Source: Smithellaceae bacterium (GTDB lineage: Bacteria > Desulfobacterota > Syntrophia > Syntrophales > JAQULV01). From it: a stretch of DNA of 9,475 bases. The notes below the pieces were generated by a model. It was not told the origin of the DNA. It saw nothing but the letters and a program-made list of their open reading frames with translations, and searched no databases. The DNA lies in assembly GCA_028718405.1 (NCBI GenBank), contig JAQULV010000023.1, positions 1-9,475 on the forward strand, written 5' to 3'. This document shows positions 5,858-9,475 of this stretch, one piece after another. A program made the position numbers and the translations under genes. Numbering within the stretch: the stretch's first letter is position 1; the number at the start of each line of letters is the position of its first letter.

Positions 5858-7198
5858 CTACGCGCAGACCCTGGTCAAGAATCTCTCCAGCATCAGCCGA
5901 GGATCCTTGCCCGTAGATTTGAGAGCCAGATCCATGTCCGCAAGCTCACCGAGATAGGAAGTAAGGTCCTGCTCGCGGAAACGGAAGGAATGTCTCATGA
6001 CGTTATAGATTACATAGGGGTGCTGCACAGCGAGTTCGCTGGACGGGTGTTTCCCGCCGGACGCCGCCCAGGATTTCAAGACAGGAACGACGCGCTTCTG
6101 GAACTGGCTGTAGTCCATTTGCGGGGAAAAGGAAAACTCTCCCGCCTTGATGAAAAGTTTCGCATGCAGCAGATATCTGATCTCCCGAGAGATCATAGTG
6201 AGGATCATGAGATGGTGATTGCCCAGGTTCAGCAGTTCGCCCATCGTGAGAAGGGCCTTCTTGAGATCGCCTGTGGCCATGGCCTCAGTGAGATCAAAGA
6301 TTGAATCCTCCTTTGTCTTGCCGATAACGGCCTCGATATCAGCCTCATCGATCTCCGTCTTCTCGCCGGTATAAGTGATAACTTTTTCGATGGCACCCAT
6401 GGAACCGCGCAGATCGAAGCCCGTCTTACGCCCCAGGGCTATCCACGCCGCCGGGGTAAGCCTTTTCCCCGCACTATTCAGCATCTCTCGGGCGGTTCCC
6501 ATGACGGCCTGCTTCTGTTTCTGTTCACCTTTCTCCGGTGTGAACTGCAGCACCGTACCCATTTCCGAGATGACCTTGAAGAGCTTCTTCCTCTTGTCAA
6601 CGGTTTCGGCGGTGATGATAAGGTGGTTGTCGGCGGGCAACCCCTTGGAAAGAACATCACTGAGCCTGTCTATGTCCCCGTCCCCACCGTCCGGCATCTC
6701 GCCGAGGGAGTGGCAATACTCCACCAAACGGGGAAGCCACTTGTGCCGTTCTTCTCCTCCCCCTTCGCATATCCTTTGCCACTCGTCGTCGTCTATCTTT
6801 TTCCAACCGTCATCCTTGAGATCATCGAGGCTCCATCCCGCGAGGGTAAGAAACTGGATAAATTCGCGCGCCGCCTTCCGGATGTCGGAGTCCAGATGTT
6901 CGCGGATTTTCCTGATCAGATCTGGTAACGTATTCTTGGAGGTAAAAAGTTGGGTGTTTCGGACCAGAACTACCTTGGCCCCGGGCAGTAGCGGCGGCGT
7001 GAGCAACGACTCGCAAAGCGTATCGATGTTCTCATTGCCACCTTCAATAACAAAGAGGTTTAGTTCGCGGTCGGCGGAAGAAAGGAGTTGGTCCAGAATC
7101 CTGTCCAAGGTTTCTTTCAGCAGGTAACTCTCGTCTCCGAAGAGAAGATAACAGGAGAACCTCCGGCCGCCGTCGAGGTTCACGATTTCCTTTTCCAT
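5858..7198 (-). CDS. holA: DNA polymerase III delta subunit, with an N-terminal-domain insertion
   Basis: The protein is the clamp-loader delta subunit, which opens the sliding clamp for loading at primers. The N-terminal 'YLLFGDESYLLKE' (17-29) is typical. A strand 'AKVVLVRN' (74-81) and, later, 'NHLIITAETVDKRKKLFK' (191-208) mark the AAA+-like domain I. 'LGRKTGFDLRGSMGAIEKV' (255-273) is the delta-specific helix block of domain II, and the C-terminal helical collar runs to residue 446. Typical delta proteins are about 320-345 residues. The excess is about 90 residues (roughly 90-180), rich in Asp, Glu, Lys and Trp, set between the two strands named above. The frame is unbroken across it, so it is not a frameshift artefact. 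The start follows the LOG gene stop by 7 bases, with AAAGGG just upstream, so the two are co-transcribed. Confidence 0.9.
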   Translation of the reverse strand: MEKEIVNLDGGRRFSCYLLFGDESYLLKETLDRILDQLLSSADRELNLFVIEGGNENIDTLCESLLTPPLLPGAKVVLVRNTQLFTSKNTLPDLIRKIREHLDSDIRKAAREFIQFLTLAGWSLDDLKDDGWKKIDDDEWQRICEGGGEERHKWLPRLVEYCHSLGEMPDGGDGDIDRLSDVLSKGLPADNHLIITAETVDKRKKLFKVISEMGTVLQFTPEKGEQKQKQAVMGTAREMLNSAGKRLTPAAWIALGRKTGFDLRGSMGAIEKVITYTGEKTEIDEADIEAVIGKTKEDSIFDLTEAMATGDLKKALLTMGELLNLGNHHLMILTMISREIRYLLHAKLFIKAGEFSFSPQMDYSQFQKRVVPVLKSWAASGGKHPSSELAVQHPYVIYNVMRHSFRFREQDLTSYLGELADMDLALKSTGKDPRLMLERFLTRVCA

Positions 7199-7205
7199 GG
7201 ACCCT

Positions 7206-7871
7206 TTACAGAATAACGAATTTCTTTATGTGCCGTACGGCCTCTTCGGGATCATCGAATATCTGGATCAATTCCAGGTCTTGCTTGTTGATCTTCCCGC
7301 TCCCCAACATCTCCTTCGCCAGCCAATCCAACAGTCCCTGCCAGTAGTCTCTCCCCATGAGGATTACGGGGAAGCTCTTTATCCTTTTTGTCTGAATGAG
7401 GGTCAGAGCTTCAAAGAGCTCGTCCATCGTGCCAAAGCCGCCGGGAAGGATAATGTAAGCGACGGCGTATTTGACGAACATGACCTTGCGGATGAAAAAA
7501 TACTTGTAGTCGATGCTGATATTGGCGTAGGGGTTGGGTTTCTGCTCGAAGGGCAGGCGAATATTCATGCCGATGGATTTGCCGCCGGCATCGCTGGCAC
7601 CCTTATTGGCTGCCTCCATAATCCCGGGACCGCCACCAGTAATGACGCCGAACCCCTCTTGGGCAAGGCTTTTGGCCAGACAGTAAGCCTTCTCGTAGTT
7701 GGGGTCGCCGGGATCGGTCCGGGCCGATCCAAAGATACTCACGGCATGCTGGACCTGCGAGAGCGCCTCGATGGCTTCGACGAACTCGGCCATTATCCGG
7801 AAGATCCGCCAGGACTCCTCAATAGATAAGGCGTCGACTAGATACTGCTGTTTGTCCTCCATGGCATACAC
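7206..7871 (-). CDS. LOG/TIGR00730-family Rossmann protein (putative nucleotide 5'-monophosphate phosphoribohydrolase)
   Basis: This 221-residue protein has both signatures of the LOG ('lonely guy', once annotated lysine decarboxylase-like) family: 'GGGPGIMEAANKG' (79-91) and 'PGGFGTMDELFE' (143-154). Between them are 'FFIRKVMFVKYA' (125-136), which includes the conserved Arg/Lys pair. Family members with known activity release the base from cytokinin-type nucleotides or from AMP-like nucleotides; in many bacteria the physiological substrate is unknown. Two starts compete, ATG 7871 and ATG 7862, both in frame and both with weak Shine-Dalgarno sequences; the longer one is given. It sits 65 bases after rpsU and 7 bases before holA, probably in one transcript. 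Confidence 0.88.
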   Translation of the reverse strand: MYAMEDKQQYLVDALSIEESWRIFRIMAEFVEAIEALSQVQHAVSIFGSARTDPGDPNYEKAYCLAKSLAQEGFGVITGGGPGIMEAANKGASDAGGKSIGMNIRLPFEQKPNPYANISIDYKYFFIRKVMFVKYAVAYIILPGGFGTMDELFEALTLIQTKRIKSFPVILMGRDYWQGLLDWLAKEMLGSGKINKQDLELIQIFDDPEEAVRHIKKFVIL

Positions 7872-7936
7872 CCCAAGGAATCTTCACCCTTCGGCAAAGG
7901 AAAAAGGACCTTCTAAGTAATCCCGTGCCGTACCGG

Positions 7937-8128
7937 CTATGAAGATCTCCGGCGTTGAACCTTGGCCAATCTGCGGCGCGCCTCGATGGTCTTTCTCTTC
8001 CTCTTTACCGACGGTTTCTCATAAGCCCGGCGGAGCTTAAGCTCCTTGAACAAACCACTCTTGGAGAGCTTGTTTTTGAGGATCTTTAAGGCCTTCTCCA
8101 CATCGTTGTCGAATACTTTTACTTCCAA
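7937..8128 (-). CDS. rpsU: 30S ribosomal protein S21
   Basis: This 63-residue, very basic protein matches S21: 'VFDNDVEKALK' at the N-terminus, 'GLFKELKLRRAYEKPSVKRKRK' around residues 25-46, and an Arg-rich tail. S21 binds the 30S platform near the 3' end of 16S rRNA and aids initiation. The start is TTG at 8128-8126 with GGAAGG five bases upstream; no ATG fits, and the protein begins as the family does from this point. It is preceded by a structured leader and the hisC terminator, and followed by the LOG gene and holA. Confidence 0.93.
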   Translation of the reverse strand: MEVKVFDNDVEKALKILKNKLSKSGLFKELKLRRAYEKPSVKRKRKTIEARRRLAKVQRRRSS

Positions 8129-8168
8129 AACAACCTTCCTTTCCTATGTTTATTTTCAGCTGATAACA

Positions 8169-8221
8169 GCCAAGTCTTCATTTCCCGAAGCAAGCCCCAA
8201 GACTAAGGCCCTTGCTTTGGC
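8169..8221 (-). other. inverted-repeat-rich leader upstream of rpsU (possible structured RNA)
   Basis: Two exact inverted repeats interleave. AGTCTT (8173-8178) pairs with AAGACT (8199-8204), and AAGCAAG (8188-8194) pairs with CTTGCTT (8211-8217). An outer GCCAA/TTGGC pair (8169-8173 and 8217-8221) also frames the block. The order a-b-a'-b' cannot fold as two nested hairpins, so it is either a pseudoknot or two alternative folds. It lies between the hisC terminator and the rpsU start. I see no clear promoter in this stretch and cannot name a known S21 leader. Confidence 0.3.
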
Positions 8222-8268
8222 AAAAAAAAAGGGCAGTACGGCCGCGCATATTTAATGTGCCGTAACCC
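8222..8268 (-). terminator. intrinsic terminator of hisC
   Basis: Read on the minus strand, a hairpin joins GGG and TACGGC (from 8268) to GCCGTA and CCC (to 8231), with GCA/TGC pairs extending it inward. It is followed immediately by nine T residues (8230-8222). It lies 34 bases past the hisC stop. Confidence 0.85.
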
Positions 8269-8302
8269 ACCCTCACTGTAGCCTATATTTGAACCACTCT
8301 CC

Positions 8303-9364
8303 TTACTTGATGCTTTTTATCGCCTCGATAAATTTTTTGTTTTCCTCAAGGGAACCAATCGTCACCCGCATGGCGTTTGTCATAACCCCCGCCCCGCTGA
8401 GGTTTCTAATCAAAATCCCCTTTTGCGATAGGTCCTTATATATGCGATTTGCATCCAAAGCGCAACTAAAAAAAATAAAATTTGCGTCGCTCCGATAGAC
8501 CTTTATCCCCTCCACGGCGGACAAAGCGGAAAATAGCTCCTCCCGGCGGGCAATCACCTCGTCAACCTGGCGCTGGAATTCATCCCTGTAGTCGATGAAG
8601 AATCCGGCCGCCACCTGCGAAAAAGCGTTCAAATTGTACGGCAACCTCACCTTATCCAATTGCGCAACCAGAGCTGCCGGACCGATCAAGATGCCAAGGC
8701 GCATAGCGGCAAGTCCCACCTTGGAAAGACTTTTCAGAATCACGAGGTTATCGTACCTCTTAAGATCAGGAAGGAAGGTCTGCCCCGAAAAATTGCCGTA
8801 AGCCTCATCGACGACAACGATACCCGGAGCTTCTTCGATGATGGCCTCGATCCGTTCACGACTGAAGCAGTTGCCCGTGGGGTTGTTCGGATAGCTAAGA
8901 AAGATGACGGCCGGCTTTTCTTTCTTTATGGCGGCGTTCATTGCCTCGCGGTTCAGATCAAACTCCGCATCGAGGGGCACCTCTGCGACGTCGAACCCGA
9001 TATTCAGGGCACAGATCTTATACATGGAGAACGTCGGTACGGGAATGAGGATGCTTTTAGCCGTCCCTCCCAGGGCGATAAGGAGCGTCTGGATGAACTC
9101 GTCAGAGCCGTTGCCGATCATCACCATCTCGCAGGAAACCCCGTAATAGGTGGCGAACTTTTCACGCAAGCGCGGAGCGCCGGCATCGGGGTAGCGATTG
9201 AGCGCGATCTTCTTCATCTCGGCGAACATCGCCTCTCTCAGAGATTCCGGCAGACTGAAGGGATTTTCGTTGGCGTCAAGCTTTACCTGACAGGGAGGCA
9301 CGTCCGCCTGGTAGGCGTCCTGTAACCGTATTTCCCTCCTGATTAATCTTTCAATATCCAACAT
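8303..9364 (-). CDS. hisC: histidinol-phosphate aminotransferase
   Basis: The 353-residue protein is a fold-type I PLP aminotransferase of the HisC group, which converts imidazole-acetol phosphate and glutamate to histidinol phosphate. It shows 'LDANENPF' (29-36), 'GNGSDEFI' (84-91), 'YPNNPTG' (158-164), 'DEAYGNF' (186-192) and 'SLSK' (212-215) with K215 as the PLP lysine. 'MRLGILIG' (221-228) and 'MRVTIG' (332-337) hold the phosphate- and carboxylate-binding Arg residues. Length is normal for the family. The start ATG overlaps the end of the upstream gene by 14 bases, so translation is probably coupled. A strong terminator follows. No other his gene lies within the window, so the surrounding operon cannot be judged. 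Confidence 0.93.
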   Translation of the reverse strand: MLDIERLIRREIRLQDAYQADVPPCQVKLDANENPFSLPESLREAMFAEMKKIALNRYPDAGAPRLREKFATYYGVSCEMVMIGNGSDEFIQTLLIALGGTAKSILIPVPTFSMYKICALNIGFDVAEVPLDAEFDLNREAMNAAIKKEKPAVIFLSYPNNPTGNCFSRERIEAIIEEAPGIVVVDEAYGNFSGQTFLPDLKRYDNLVILKSLSKVGLAAMRLGILIGPAALVAQLDKVRLPYNLNAFSQVAAGFFIDYRDEFQRQVDEVIARREELFSALSAVEGIKVYRSDANFIFFSCALDANRIYKDLSQKGILIRNLSGAGVMTNAMRVTIGSLEENKKFIEAIKSIK

Positions 9365-9475
9365 CGTTTGCGCCTTTAGCCTCCATATTCCAGCTATCTC
9401 GCGTGTATTTAATCTGCTGCAACTCTTCTTTCAGCTCTTCCTCTTCGGCGGTTAAGCTGCCTTCTGCGAAAGTGA
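9351..9475 (-). CDS. C-terminal end of an unrecognised Glu-rich protein (partial)
   Basis: An open frame enters from the right edge on the minus strand and ends at the TGA at 9353-9351, giving 40 residues. It contains a strongly acidic helix-like run 'TAEEEELKEELQQIK' followed by 'YTRDSWNMEAKG'. The charge pattern suggests a coiled coil or surface helix. I do not recognise the family. Its last 14 bases overlap the hisC start. It is the only frame on that strand without a stop in this stretch, but the short length leaves doubt that it is real. Confidence 0.5.
   Translation of the reverse strand, partial: TFAEGSLTAEEEELKEELQQIKYTRDSWNMEAKGANDVGY

Noticed and set aside
6375..7127. A 250-codon plus-strand open frame opposite holA
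   Set aside because: It is Ser/Arg/Pro-rich as expected for the antisense of a coding gene and has no recognisable motif.
7197..7829. A 210-codon plus-strand open frame opposite the LOG gene
   Set aside because: It is the antisense shadow of a clear LOG-family gene with two signature motifs.
8660..9325. A 221-codon plus-strand open frame opposite hisC
   Set aside because: hisC is unmistakable on the other strand, so this is a shadow.
1..9475. CRISPR array, insertion sequence, prophage or toxin-antitoxin pair
   Set aside because: No spaced identical repeats, transposase motifs, phage genes or small toxin-like pairs were seen; the genes are ordinary chromosomal ones.

Overview
This window looks like ordinary bacterial chromosome. 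It is a moderately GC-rich, densely packed segment with genes on both strands, intrinsic terminators and Shine-Dalgarno-type starts. The mix of genes suggests an anaerobic Deltaproteobacterium (Desulfobacterota), possibly related to the Syntrophales. It includes a cysteine-cluster YkgJ protein, a periplasmic glutamine-cyclotransferase-like protein, a MetA-type outer-membrane barrel, and a holA/rpsU/LOG cluster. The taxonomic guess is an inference from protein flavour only. No mobile element, CRISPR array, rRNA or tRNA was seen.

Left part (1-2052, plus strand): the tail of an SCP2-like sterol-carrier domain protein is followed by a YkgJ-type cysteine cluster protein. That gene overlaps a small class I SAM-dependent methyltransferase (GTG start) by 14 bases. 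An exported glutaminyl-peptide cyclotransferase-like beta-propeller protein follows. It converges, with only 13 bases between, on a minus-strand short-chain dehydrogenase.

Middle (2066-5804): a minus-strand pair encodes an FGGY carbohydrate kinase and, beyond a perfect 13-bp terminator hairpin, an SDR oxidoreductase. Together they could phosphorylate and oxidise a sugar or polyol, but the substrate cannot be read from sequence. The kinase diverges, across a 296-base intergenic region, from an exported beta-barrel protein that has its own promoter and terminator. The kinase ribosome-binding site lies inside a small predicted hairpin.

Right part (5858-9475, all minus strand): the order of transcription is the end of an unrecognised Glu-rich gene, then hisC (histidinol-phosphate aminotransferase), then a strong terminator. 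After it come rpsU (ribosomal protein S21, TTG start), a LOG/TIGR00730-family nucleotide-processing protein, and holA (DNA polymerase III delta). The LOG gene and holA are 7 bases apart. This holA carries about 90 extra residues inside its N-terminal domain.

I did not find a convincing new multi-gene system. The items most worth checking are the holA insertion, the interleaved inverted repeats in the rpsU leader, and the control region of the kinase/barrel divergon.
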